In this document: positions 46,556 to 55,507 of the stretch, piece by piece | How the letters are laid out: each line of letters opens with the position of its first letter | Numbering within the stretch: position 1 is the first letter of the stretch | Origin: Mycetocola zhadangensis | Lineage (GTDB): Bacteria > Actinomycetota > Actinomycetes > Actinomycetales > Microbacteriaceae | Length of the DNA stretch: 64,000 nucleotides | Direction of reading: 5' to 3' | Assembly: GCF_003668565.1 (NCBI RefSeq) | Contig: NZ_RCWJ01000001.1 | Coordinates: 248,001 to 312,000 of the forward strand | Made by a program: the position numbers and the translations under genes | Notes under the pieces: generated by a model | What the model saw: the letters and a program-made list of their open reading frames with translations, nothing else | Databases searched by the model: none | What the model was told of the DNA's origin: nothing

Positions 46556-47584
46556 ATGAGTAGTCGGGTCGCCCCGGACCTCGCAGAGCTCGGGGGAGAA
46601 GGCCCGAAAACGGGAGCGCACGAGCCGCTCCCCGCTCCGCGGCGCCTCAAGCACAGGCACGCGGGCTCGAAGGACCATCGTTCGACGCGACATGACACTG
46701 CCGCACACAAATCCCATCCGGGCGAGCGCGCACGACACGTGCAAGTCCGCGAATTCCGTTGGGGTGGACTCCGGGCGGCGTTCGTCGCACTACTGGTGTT
46801 GCCAGGCATCTTCGGAATCCTCGCCCTCCCGAATCAAGGTATTCCGCCAGCCGCGGCAGGCGGAAGCGGCATTCCGAACACAACAGGAGCACAGTCGCTC
46901 GTCGCGGCTGATTGGAATCGGCCAGCGCTCGACCGCGATTTGTATGCGGCGACCAGCGAGGCTGAGCTCGCCGAGATCCGTGCGGCCGCGGCTGCTGCGG
47001 CAGCCGCTTTGCTTGCCGCGGCGAAGGCCGAGGCAGAAGCTGCCGCTGCCCTCGAGGATGAAACGTCCGAAACGGATGTGGACTCGTCAGAGGCGCGACC
47101 AAGCTACTCGCGGAGCTACGTCAACCGGAATGACAGCGAGCTGGCCGCATTTCTGATTGGTAGGCCAGGGGACTGGGTGCGACCGGTCGATGCTCCGGTC
47201 TCCTCGCCGTATGGACCCCGGAACATCATTTGCAACCCAGTGGGGTGCTCCACCGAATTTCATGAAGGGGTCGACTTCGGAGCGGCTTGCGGAACCCCTG
47301 TGAAGGCCGTTTCGGCTGGCCGCGTCGTTTTCGTCGGCTCGGCGGGCGCGTACGGAAATCGTGTCATCGTCGACCACGGCGGCGGCGTCGAATCGACCTA
47401 CGGGCATCTCCAGGACGAGTCTTACCTGGTTGAGGTCGGTGACCTGATCGAGACCGGAACAGTTGTCGGGAACGTCGGAGCGACGGGAGTCGTCTCTGGC
47501 TGCCACCTCGACCTCAAAATTCAGAAGAACGGCAGCTACACGTCGCCTGTGCCATATCTGATTGAGCGCGGGGTTCTCATTTAG
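46556..47584 (+). CDS. Secreted M23 (LytM/NlpD-type) peptidase-like protein
   Basis: 342 residues from the ATG at 46556 (weak ribosome-binding site; upstream frame open). A 70-residue basic N-region, hydrophobic helix 72-92, then a module (GAQSL ... LDRDLYAATSEAELAEIRA) shared with the NlpC/P60 protein, an Ala-rich coiled coil (142-165), and the M23 domain at ~205-342. The zinc motif HxxxD is H236-D240 (HEGVD) and YGHL is present, but the usual HxH reads H317-L-D319, a changed zinc ligand. It may still be active or may serve as an activator. Confidence 0.88.
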   Translation: MSSRVAPDLAELGGEGPKTGAHEPLPAPRRLKHRHAGSKDHRSTRHDTAAHKSHPGERARHVQVREFRWGGLRAAFVALLVLPGIFGILALPNQGIPPAAAGGSGIPNTTGAQSLVAADWNRPALDRDLYAATSEAELAEIRAAAAAAAAALLAAAKAEAEAAAALEDETSETDVDSSEARPSYSRSYVNRNDSELAAFLIGRPGDWVRPVDAPVSSPYGPRNIICNPVGCSTEFHEGVDFGAACGTPVKAVSAGRVVFVGSAGAYGNRVIVDHGGGVESTYGHLQDESYLVEVGDLIETGTVVGNVGATGVVSGCHLDLKIQKNGSYTSPVPYLIERGVLI

Positions 47585-47640
47585 AGGACACCGCTACGCT
47601 TGACGCGTGAGGCCCGAACGACAAACAAACCGAACAGTGT

Positions 47641-48561
47641 TCAGAAAACGGTCTTCCAGTCGTCCTTGACGCTCACCACGGTCCAACCCTTTTCTTGCGC
47701 TCGTTTCAGGGCGCGCTCGGAGCCCGAGGTGTAGTCGAACTCGCGGTCGGGATCGTCGTGCAGAACAAGCAGTCGTAGGTACGGCTTGTCACTGTGCTGT
47801 GTGAAGTCCAGCATTTCGATGTCGCCATTGGAATTGCCTGCGGCGAGCAGCGGCCGCCGGCCGGCCCTGTCCCAAATGCGTATTGGCTTCTCGGGTCCAT
47901 CGTCGAGGTAGTCCGCTGTCGCTCGCCTCGTGATCGTCCCTCCGCTTTCGTTAGCGGAGTACTCAAGTGCGACCGCACTGCCGATCACGCCGTCCCGCGG
48001 GACTCCGTAGAGCTCCTCGCTCACTGGCCTCATGAAGTCCCGACCACCACCGGAAGCGATGTATGTAACGAAGCCGTGTTCGCGGAGATACCCGAGGAGC
48101 TCAACCATTGGTGCGTACGCACACTGGAGGTAGCTCCGGTTCAGCGTCGGGTGTCGCGCGGTGTGAAGGAATTCCGCAGCGAGTTCCTCGAACCTCTCCA
48201 CGCTGATGTCTGCATGTGCCGCAAGAACCCCGGCCGCGAGGCTGGCCAGATTGGAGTCGTCGCCGGCATAGTGGTCGTGGAGCACCGACGCCAACCATGC
48301 GTAATCGCGCTCGTATGCCGCTCGCCACGGCTCCTTCGAGCGCAATCCCGGATCTTCTTCGACCATGGCAACAAGCCGACGCAGGATGAAATCCAGCTGG
48401 ATCGGCATGGGTTTTTCACACCACAGCGTCCCGTCGTTGTCGAACACTGCCACTCGCTGATCGACCGGAACCACGGAGGAATCCGCCGTGCACCGCTCGA
48501 CAAAATCGAGAATGGCAGCCTTCGCTGGTCGGTCGTTCCACGTAGCCAGAGGCGTGTTCAT
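47641..48561 (-). CDS. HAD-superfamily hydrolase
   Basis: 306 residues. Motif I is VAVFDNDGTLW (nucleophile Asp and acid Asp two apart), motif II is in VTYIASGGGRDFM, and motif IV-like AAGNSNGDIEML holds the conserved Asp. A ~110-residue helical cap follows motif I. It resembles phosphoserine-phosphatase-type HADs that dephosphorylate small metabolites, but the substrate is unknown. GGGAGGAACCGG precedes the ATG. It stands apart from the DhaK cluster. Confidence 0.87.
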   Translation of the reverse strand: MNTPLATWNDRPAKAAILDFVERCTADSSVVPVDQRVAVFDNDGTLWCEKPMPIQLDFILRRLVAMVEEDPGLRSKEPWRAAYERDYAWLASVLHDHYAGDDSNLASLAAGVLAAHADISVERFEELAAEFLHTARHPTLNRSYLQCAYAPMVELLGYLREHGFVTYIASGGGRDFMRPVSEELYGVPRDGVIGSAVALEYSANESGGTITRRATADYLDDGPEKPIRIWDRAGRRPLLAAGNSNGDIEMLDFTQHSDKPYLRLLVLHDDPDREFDYTSGSERALKRAQEKGWTVVSVKDDWKTVF

Positions 48562-48672
48562 CCGGTTCCTCCCATGTCAATCCTTCGTTCCACATCCGCC
48601 GGCCCATGAGCGGACCACTCGCATCGTGGACCGAATCGGCATGGGCCGCATCATCCGTGAGAGGTGAGCGGA

Positions 48673-49668
48673 TCAGAAGATACGTACCCCGATCTCCGCG
48701 GGCGCGTTCAGCAGGCCTTCGATTTCGTCATCGAGCTTCACCAGGGTGAGAGAGAACCCGGCCATATCAAGTGACGTGCAGTATTCGCCAACGTAGCTTT
48801 TTGCGGCGGTGATGCCCTTCCCCGCGAGCTGTTGGTGAGCGTGCCGGTAAGCGATGTACAACTCACTGATCGGGGTTCCGCCGAGGCCGTTGATCATGAG
48901 TGCGACCCGGTCTCCGCTCTCAAAGGGCAGGTCGCTCACGACCGGCTCAAGGAGCGTGTCGACGAGCTCGTTCCCTGGAGCGATTTTGGCCCGTCGGCGA
49001 CCCGGCTCTCCGTGAATTCCGACACCGATCTCAATTTCGTCTTCACCGAGTTCGAACAGCGGTGATCCTTTCGCCGGCGGTGTGCACGCGGTCAGCGCGA
49101 GCCCCATGGAGCGTGTCATCGAGTTGACCTTCTCGCCGATCCGCACGACCTCATCAAGGTCGGCTCCAGCTTCGGACGCCGCCCCGACGGCTTTGATTAC
49201 GAAGAAGTTGCCTGCGACACCGCGTCGGCCGACCGTCCAGGTCGAGTCCTGCACAGCGACATCGTCGTCGATGAACAGGGTCTTCACGTTGACACCGTCG
49301 GCGAGGCTCATTTCCTGGGCCATGTCGAACGCCATTCGGTCGCCCGTGTAGTTGTTGACGAGCAGGAGCACTCCCTTGGAGGAGTTCACGAGCTTCGTCG
49401 TTTCGTAGACGTAGTCCATCGGCGGTGCCGCGAAGACATCGCCGGGGCAGGCAGCGTCGAGCATGCCTTTACCAACAGCCATGACGTGGGCTGGTTCGTG
49501 TCCGGAACCGGATCCTTGAACTATCGATACCTTGTCGTCTCGCGGAGCATCCGCTCTCATAATCAGGTTGTATTCGGGTACGTAACGCAATGTGTCTGGG
49601 TTTGCCAGAGCGAGGCCTTCGAGCATCTCGGGCACGAAGCGCTGCGGATCGTTGACGATCTTCTTCAT
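48673..49668 (-). CDS. dhaK: Dihydroxyacetone kinase subunit DhaK
   Basis: 331 residues from the ATG at 49668 behind CACAGGAGATG. GSGSGHEPAH and GVGIHGEPGRR contain the conserved histidines of the ketose-binding site, one of which forms the covalent hemiaminal with the substrate. GLGGTPISELYIAY is family-typical. DhaK binds dihydroxyacetone or related ketoses. It is the last gene of the aldolase-HAD-DhaL-DhaK unit. No DhaM is present. Confidence 0.95.
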   Translation of the reverse strand: MKKIVNDPQRFVPEMLEGLALANPDTLRYVPEYNLIMRADAPRDDKVSIVQGSGSGHEPAHVMAVGKGMLDAACPGDVFAAPPMDYVYETTKLVNSSKGVLLLVNNYTGDRMAFDMAQEMSLADGVNVKTLFIDDDVAVQDSTWTVGRRGVAGNFFVIKAVGAASEAGADLDEVVRIGEKVNSMTRSMGLALTACTPPAKGSPLFELGEDEIEIGVGIHGEPGRRRAKIAPGNELVDTLLEPVVSDLPFESGDRVALMINGLGGTPISELYIAYRHAHQQLAGKGITAAKSYVGEYCTSLDMAGFSLTLVKLDDEIEGLLNAPAEIGVRIF

Positions 49669-49702
49669 TCGTTCATCTCCTGTGTTCGGGTGGTGCAACG
49701 GG

Positions 49703-50347
49703 TCAGCTGGTGCGATCTCTCTGATCCCAGTTCGCGGCGAGAGCTTCGACGATGACGGCCACCGCAACAGCGCCTGCGTCTGGCGAGCCGATGCTGCGTT
49801 CGCCGGTGTACGCAGCCCTGCCACGACGTGCGATCATCGGAGTGGTGGCATCAGCGGCCGCTCGCGCCGTCTGGGCGGAAGCGGCGACGATTTCGCTCGC
49901 GCCGCTTTCTCCAACGAGTTCCGCTTCGATGGTGTCGGCAACGGGAGCAAGGACATCGAGAAGGGTCTTGTCGCCGAGCTCCGCGTTGCCTCGCGCCATG
50001 ATGCCTGCGATGGCCGCGCGCAGCATGGCGACCACATCGTTGCCGGTGATGTCGGTCTTGTCCCTAACGACCGCTGCTGCACGGAGGAAGGCCGTTCCCC
50101 AGATCGGACCAGACGTCCCACCGATGCGGCTCGTGATCGCGATGGCGACCTTCGACAGGAACGTACTGATGTCTGTCCGGTCGTAGGAATCCCAATCGCT
50201 CAAGACGATTTCGAAGCCGCGAGCGAGGGAATAGCCGAGGTCTCCGTCGCCCACGACGGCGTCCAGATCACCGAAGTACTTCTCGTTGTCCACCGCGGTC
50301 TGCGCGATGGTGCGCACGACAAATTCGACATCGGCCAGGCTGGTCAT
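49703..50347 (-). CDS. dhaL: Dihydroxyacetone kinase subunit DhaL
   Basis: 214 residues. LDAVVGDGDLGYSLARGFE has the conserved aspartates that bind Mg-ADP/ATP, and GGTSGPIWGTAF is the second loop motif; RSIGSPDAGAV is near the end. It carries the nucleotide that phosphorylates the DhaK-bound ketose. The ATG overlaps the HAD stop as ATGA. With DhaM absent, it may use ATP directly or a PTS protein encoded elsewhere. Confidence 0.94.
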   Translation of the reverse strand: MTSLADVEFVVRTIAQTAVDNEKYFGDLDAVVGDGDLGYSLARGFEIVLSDWDSYDRTDISTFLSKVAIAITSRIGGTSGPIWGTAFLRAAAVVRDKTDITGNDVVAMLRAAIAGIMARGNAELGDKTLLDVLAPVADTIEAELVGESGASEIVAASAQTARAAADATTPMIARRGRAAYTGERSIGSPDAGAVAVAVIVEALAANWDQRDRTS

Positions 50348-51138
50348 CGGTCCTCCTGCGCTGAGGGGCGGGAACTGTCGAGGATTGTTGTGAGGTCGCC
50401 GAGCGTGAACTCGGGTCCCGGCTGAAGGCCGAGAGGATCTTCGAGAACGCGAACGGCTTCGTCCGCATCGCCGAGCGAACTGACAACGAGAGCGGCCCCG
50501 GTGAAATCTTCGTTCGCGGTGTATGCGCTCACCGTCACGACGGTGCGCAGACCGGCGGCGAGTGAAGCCTGCAGCCCGTTTGCGCTGTCCTCGACCACAA
50601 CCGTTTCGTCGGGGGAGGCACCGAGTTCGGAGAGTGCCAGCAGGTAGATGTCCGGTGCTGGCTTCTTGTGACGAACGATGTCGCCAGCGAATACGCGGAA
50701 CTGGCTCGCTTCTTTCGGTCCGACGGCGTGCTCGAGCACGGCTCTGACCGATGGTTCAGCGGACGTGGACGCGACGGCAAGCCCCCACCCGGCGGATGCC
50801 GCCTCGGCGGAAATTCGGGCGATGCCCGGACGTGCGGGCAACGCACCGGTTGCGACAAGTTCGGTGTAGATCTCTGTCTTGCGGCGGTGCCAGCGGGCGA
50901 GTACCTCGCGTTGTTGTTCCTCATCCGTCGGTAAGTCGTTGTCCGCGACAAATTCGGGAGTCAGCAGGCTCGCCATTCGTTCTTTCCCGCCGCCAATGGT
51001 GACCTTCTCGGCATAGTCCGCATCACTCCAGGTGACGGGCAGTCCGAACTCGGCGAAGGTCCGGTTGAACGCGGGCAAGTGTCCATTCCGTTCGGTGTCG
51101 GCCAGAACGCCGTCGCAGTCGAAAATGAGAAAGGGCAC
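50344..51138 (-). CDS. HAD-family phosphatase/phosphomutase-like protein
   Basis: 264 residues, GTG at 51138, 2 nt past the aldolase stop; a GTG at 51147 is also possible. IFDCDGVLADTE is motif I, AVASTSAEPSV motif II, GDIVRHKKPAPDIYL carries the motif III Lys, and VVVEDSANGLQAS motif IV. This matches beta-phosphoglucomutase-like and sugar-phosphate phosphatase HADs. A role in the sugar pathway of this cluster is inferred. The stop overlaps the dhaL start. Confidence 0.92.
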   Translation of the reverse strand: MPFLIFDCDGVLADTERNGHLPAFNRTFAEFGLPVTWSDADYAEKVTIGGGKERMASLLTPEFVADNDLPTDEEQQREVLARWHRRKTEIYTELVATGALPARPGIARISAEAASAGWGLAVASTSAEPSVRAVLEHAVGPKEASQFRVFAGDIVRHKKPAPDIYLLALSELGASPDETVVVEDSANGLQASLAAGLRTVVTVSAYTANEDFTGAALVVSSLGDADEAVRVLEDPLGLQPGPEFTLGDLTTILDSSRPSAQEDR

Positions 51139-51140
51139 GG

Positions 51141-52001
51141 TTACCACGCCTTCCCGGCGCTGCCGAATGTTCCCGCGAGCCCGGTCGTGAGATCGACGAC
51201 GTGCTGGCGAACATTGGCAAACAGCGACGGCGGGTCCCATTTGTCGCGTTGTTCAGCGTCCTTCAGAAACGCGAGGCTCGACTTCATGAACTCAATCTTG
51301 AGAGCCGTCGAAATGTTGACCTTGGCGCATCCCCGAGAGATCAGGTCGCTGAACTGGTCATCCGTCATGCCGCTGCCGCCATGCAGGGCAATCGGGGTCG
51401 ACGTTGCCTGTACGAGGTCGGTCACGCGTTCGAAGTCGAGATCGGGAGTTGCGGAGTACACGCCGTGAGCGTTGCCGATGGACGGTGCGAACACGTCGAC
51501 GCCTGTCGTCTCGATGAAGTCCACTGCGACATCGAGGCTTTGCCGTCGAGTGGCAGTCTCCACACCAATTCCGTCTTCAACACCCTGTATTGCTTCGATT
51601 TCACCCTCGACGTGGGCGCCGTAGCTTCGTGCCTCAGCAACCACTTCGACTGTTTGTCGCTTGTTCTCGTCTACCGGCATGGTGGACGCGTCAAACAGCA
51701 CGGAGTTCCAGCCCTGCTTGAGGCAGTCGCTGATTACCTGACGATCCGGGCAGTGGTCGAGGTGAAGGGTGACCGGAACGTCGATGTTCCGGGTCATGGA
51801 TTCCCACATCGTGAACAGAACCTCAACGCCGATGGCCTTCACGGTCTTCACCGAGGTCTGCACGATGAGCGGTGAGCGCGCATCGACGGCTCCGGCCAGA
51901 ACGGCCTCAAGCGTGAGGTCATTGACGATGTTGATCGCCGGCACACCATACTTCTCCGCGAACGCCCGATCGACGATCTCCTTGAGAGATACGACTGGCA
52001 T
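51141..52001 (-). CDS. Class II ketose-bisphosphate aldolase
   Basis: 286 residues. The zinc and catalytic positions are visible: LHLDHCPD (Asp/His), EGEIEAI (Glu), GNAHGVY (His), and LHGGSGM (His) then KVNISTALK. This is the fructose/tagatose-bisphosphate aldolase II family; length fits the GatY/KbaY/FbaA group. Together with DhaK/DhaL it could cleave a ketose phosphate to dihydroxyacetone phosphate. ATG at 52001 follows AAGGAGGTTGCC. Substrate unknown. Confidence 0.93.
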   Translation of the reverse strand: MPVVSLKEIVDRAFAEKYGVPAINIVNDLTLEAVLAGAVDARSPLIVQTSVKTVKAIGVEVLFTMWESMTRNIDVPVTLHLDHCPDRQVISDCLKQGWNSVLFDASTMPVDENKRQTVEVVAEARSYGAHVEGEIEAIQGVEDGIGVETATRRQSLDVAVDFIETTGVDVFAPSIGNAHGVYSATPDLDFERVTDLVQATSTPIALHGGSGMTDDQFSDLISRGCAKVNISTALKIEFMKSSLAFLKDAEQRDKWDPPSLFANVRQHVVDLTTGLAGTFGSAGKAW

Positions 52002-52093
52002 GGCAACCTCCTTGACGCCGGTTCCCCGAGCGTAAGCATCGGAGGGAGTCCAGGAACATGCGGACTTTCCCTACCGCCCCGTGGGGAATCCCA

Positions 52094-53917
52094 CTACCTT
52101 CCCGAATTCGTCGCGAGCCCGGCGAGCATAGTTCTGTTCCGAGCCCCGGTCTTTCGGAGAATTGAACCGACGTGTTTTTCGACGGTTTTGACGGAGATTC
52201 GAAGCTCGGTGGCGATGCGCTTGTCGGGAAGTCCCCGCTCGACGAATGCGCGCACTTCTCGCTCGCGAGGTGTCAGGGAATCCGTGGTTGCCCGGTCGGG
52301 TGAGGTGAACGAACGGAGAGTCTCGGCCGGAATGAGCGCGTCGCCTCGTGCTGCAGCGACGAGGGCCCGCGCCAGGGGGTCCGGTTCAACATCATTGGGA
52401 ACGAATCCGACGGCCCCGATTTGCGACGCGGCGCGTACTCGCTCGTCGGCGAATGAATCGATGAGGAGGACGACGGCTGCGTTTGGATCGATAGCGCGGA
52501 GGTACGACGTGAGCTGCGGCCCGTCGATCCGGGGGAGCGCAAGGTTGCCAAGAACGACGTGTGGAGCAACGAGCCGAAACGCTTCTACCGCCTCAATTGC
52601 GTTCGACACCTCGCCCACGACCTGGATGTCTGGTTCAACCTGGCCCAGCATTCGAACCAGGCCAGCCCGCACGACCGCTCGCTCATGCACGATTAAGACC
52701 CGCCAGCGGGACCGAGCGATTGCTGGCTCCGCGCTCGTCGCATACGGAACGGCAGCGCTGATCCGTGTTCCCCAGCCCGGAGTCGACTCGAGCGACAACG
52801 TGCCTCCGAGCAGCGGTGCCCGCGCCGCGAGCCCTTGAAGCCCCAGGCCACGCGCCGTCCGTGTGCGGACGGACGAGAGCTTTGGAACATCAAAACCGAT
52901 CCCGTCGTCCTCAACCATCGCCGCGACCTCCGACCTGCCGTAGACCAGTCCGACGCGCACCGACCGGGCCCGGGAATGCTTGACGACGTTGGTCAACGCT
53001 TCCTGAACGATGCGAAAGAGCTGGCGTGCTGTTTCGGGTGCGAGCGCCTCCGGTTCGCCCGAGACCACAAACCGGGTGTCGATGGTCGACGTGGATTGCA
53101 CCCAGGCCAGCTCAAGCGCGACAGCCTCATGAAGCGAACGGCCGTCGAGCAACGATGGACCGAATCCAAGCACCGCGCGCTGCGCCTCAGTGAGCGCCGC
53201 CCGAGCGGCCGCCCGAGCGGCCGCCAGTGCATCGATGGGCTCGTGTGCCCGGCGAATCTCCCGTTCGGCAGCGTCCAGTTGCAACAGAACGGTCGCGAGG
53301 CCACGCCCGACTGTGTCATGGAGATCGCGCGCGACCCGCTCGCGTTCGGCCAGAATCGCCGCGTCACTCTCTTTCTCGGCTGCTCGGGCATACATCCGTG
53401 CGTTCGCCATTGCGATCGCGGCGTGCGTCGCGAACAGTTCGACCAGCATCACATCTTCGTCGGTGAACCGCCTCGCCGGTTCCTCGCTGAACACAACACA
53501 GGTGCCGATGATGCTGCCATCCCACCGGATGGGCACGCCAACGACCCCGTGCAGCCGACTGCGGTCCTCTGCACCGATGTGCCCACCTCGCACATCCGCA
53601 TACTCGTCGAACAGCACGGGGCGCCGTGCCCGCACAACCTCGCCCGTGACACCCTCATCGAGCGGGAAGGTTCTGCCTGAGAGACAGCCGACTCCGATAT
53701 CGACCTCCTTGCGGTAGGTGCCGGCGAGTTCGTCGACCGTGCAGATCGACCCGCTGGCGCACTGAAGGAGCGTGAGAGTGTGTTGCAGGATGCGCTCGAG
53801 CAGAGGGGCGAGGGCGAACTGCCCGGCCAGGTCGGTTGCGAGGGCGGCGAGCGAGCGCAGCCTCGGGTCGCCCTCGTCTGTCGCCGACGAACGGCCAGAT
53901 GTGACGGTCATGTGCAT
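52094..53917 (-). CDS. Fused GAF-histidine kinase-degenerate receiver-LuxR regulator
   Basis: 607 residues: GAF (about 25-178), HisKA_3 with H200 (RDLHDTVG), HATPase (EALTNVVKHS ... GLGLQGLAAR), receiver-like domain (405-522) and LuxR helix-turn-helix (548-605, LTPREREVRAFVERGLPDKRIATEL). Receiver key residues are altered: HE for the acidic pair at 411-412, Asn458 for the phosphoacceptor Asp, Ile for Thr near 486 and Asn508 for Lys. So kinase and DNA-binding parts are in one chain with a probably phosphorylation-incompetent receiver. It lies 92 nt upstream of the aldolase-DhaK unit and probably controls it. Confidence 0.9.
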   Translation of the reverse strand: MHMTVTSGRSSATDEGDPRLRSLAALATDLAGQFALAPLLERILQHTLTLLQCASGSICTVDELAGTYRKEVDIGVGCLSGRTFPLDEGVTGEVVRARRPVLFDEYADVRGGHIGAEDRSRLHGVVGVPIRWDGSIIGTCVVFSEEPARRFTDEDVMLVELFATHAAIAMANARMYARAAEKESDAAILAERERVARDLHDTVGRGLATVLLQLDAAEREIRRAHEPIDALAAARAAARAALTEAQRAVLGFGPSLLDGRSLHEAVALELAWVQSTSTIDTRFVVSGEPEALAPETARQLFRIVQEALTNVVKHSRARSVRVGLVYGRSEVAAMVEDDGIGFDVPKLSSVRTRTARGLGLQGLAARAPLLGGTLSLESTPGWGTRISAAVPYATSAEPAIARSRWRVLIVHERAVVRAGLVRMLGQVEPDIQVVGEVSNAIEAVEAFRLVAPHVVLGNLALPRIDGPQLTSYLRAIDPNAAVVLLIDSFADERVRAASQIGAVGFVPNDVEPDPLARALVAAARGDALIPAETLRSFTSPDRATTDSLTPREREVRAFVERGLPDKRIATELRISVKTVEKHVGSILRKTGARNRTMLAGLATNSGR

Positions 53918-54041
53918 CGATCCCCATTGATTGAGTGCCTTGAACCCCTCGCCAGCCCATCATGGCCCAGCACGCCGCGGCGCGCTAGAGTCGCATTGAT
54001 CGGCTCCCCCCTCGTCGCTCAGTGCGAGGAACACGGCCCAT

Positions 54042-54422
54042 TCAGGTGGTCGACGGCACCAACCGAAGCGTCGTTCGCGGAGCCTCCGGGCCAACAACCG
54101 TGTTCACGATTCGTGGCCCATACCTGTCGTATTTAGCGTGATACGCCGCATCGATTTCAGGTGAAGCGGATGCCTCGGCGTCGGAGAAACGGACGTTCTT
54201 CTCCAACGACCCAGCCCGGATTCGCCCGAAACCACTTCTCTTCGCGCGAACGAACCAGGGGTTGGTCGCGCCGTAGGCAGAGCGCACATAGACGCCGTCG
54301 CCGGACCGGACCACCCAGATCGTCACGTAGGGGCGCAGTGTTCCATCGGGGCGTCGCGACGAAATTTGCAGTTCATCCGCGTTCGCCAGTTGCGTCAACT
54401 CGTCCTCAGTCCATGAGTCCAT
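54042..54422 (-). CDS. DUF2255-family protein
   Basis: 126 residues; ATG at 54422 preceded by AAAAGGTGG (a GTG at 54431 is an alternative). MDSWTEDELTQLANADELQISSRRPDGTLRPYVTIWVVR and VYVRSAYGATNPWFVRA match DUF2255, a small split-barrel-like domain of unknown function. No linked operon partner. Confidence 0.86.
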   Translation of the reverse strand: MDSWTEDELTQLANADELQISSRRPDGTLRPYVTIWVVRSGDGVYVRSAYGATNPWFVRAKRSGFGRIRAGSLEKNVRFSDAEASASPEIDAAYHAKYDRYGPRIVNTVVGPEAPRTTLRLVPSTT

Positions 54423-54620
54423 CGGTGCCACCTTTTCTTCCGGAGGGCCTCACGCTACGCCGCGCGGCCGACGCGCGGGAGGCACCGGCGGTGCCTGTTT
54501 CGGCCATGTCGTGCCTGATGGCGCGGTTTCAACTTGATTCCGCGAGCGCGACGGCTTCCGGCGGTGAGTTAAGCTCGTTGTACCCTTTCGGTGAACGACG
54601 CCAGAACTAAGGAAAGAACT

Positions 54621-55502
54621 ATGCGTAGAAAAGCTCTCATTGCACCCCTGGCGCTCGCCGCAGTCACGGCGTTCGTTCTCACCGGTTGTGTGAACAACGA
54701 AGAAGCTCCCACCGGTGGATCATCTGCCGGCGGCTCAGTGAGCGCTGACGAAAAACTCGCCGCGCTTGTGCCTGAGGACATCGCCAAGGCCGGAGTCCTG
54801 AAGATCGGCGTTGACGCCAGCTACGCACCGAACGAGTTTGAAGCAGGTGACGGATCGGTCACCGGCTGGGACGCCGAGCTTGCCGAAGCAGTAGCCGCAA
54901 AACTCGGCCTCAAGGTCGAGTGGGAGAAGTCACTTTTTGATGCAATCCTCCCGAAGGTTGCCGGCGGAACGCTTGACCTCGGCTGGTCGAGCTTCACGGA
55001 TAACGCTGAGCGCCAGGCGCAGGTCGACTTCGTCGACTACTACAACGCTGGTCTGCAGTTCGCCAAGGGTAAGGACGCGGAAGACCGCACCGAGTGGTGT
55101 GGTGTCACGGTCGCATTCCAGGCGTCAACCACGTCTGAGCAGTTCGTGCAGGCCGCCAGCGACGCCTGTGTTGCCGAGGGCAAGGAAGCCGTTGACATGC
55201 TGAAGTCCGACAATCAGGATGAGGCGACCAACAACGCTGTTCTCGGTCGTGCCGACTACCTGCTCGGAGACTCCCCGATCGTCCAGTACGGCGTCGCGCA
55301 GTCCGACGATGCACTCGTTCTCAGCGGCGACGTTTTCGACTCGGCGCCATACGGAGTCGTGATCGAAAAGGACGGCGAGCTGGTCGAACCGATCCAGGCA
55401 GCATTCCAGTCGCTGATCGACGACGGCACCTACGAAGACATCCTCTCGGAGTGGGGCGTCGAAGGCGGAGCCGTCGACGAAGCGACAATCAACGCAGGCT
55501 GA
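54621..55502 (+). CDS. Amino-acid ABC transporter substrate-binding lipoprotein
   Basis: 293 residues. A signal peptide with lipobox VLTGC anchors it outside; the bacterial family-3 solute-binding fold follows (VLKIGVDASYAPNEFEAGDGSVTGWDAELAEAVAAKLG, LDLGWSSFTDNAERQAQVDFVDYY). The exact amino acid is unknown. AAGGAAAGAACT precedes the ATG. First gene of a three-gene transporter unit. Confidence 0.93.
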   Translation: MRRKALIAPLALAAVTAFVLTGCVNNEEAPTGGSSAGGSVSADEKLAALVPEDIAKAGVLKIGVDASYAPNEFEAGDGSVTGWDAELAEAVAAKLGLKVEWEKSLFDAILPKVAGGTLDLGWSSFTDNAERQAQVDFVDYYNAGLQFAKGKDAEDRTEWCGVTVAFQASTTSEQFVQAASDACVAEGKEAVDMLKSDNQDEATNNAVLGRADYLLGDSPIVQYGVAQSDDALVLSGDVFDSAPYGVVIEKDGELVEPIQAAFQSLIDDGTYEDILSEWGVEGGAVDEATINAG

Positions 55503-55507
55503 CGATA

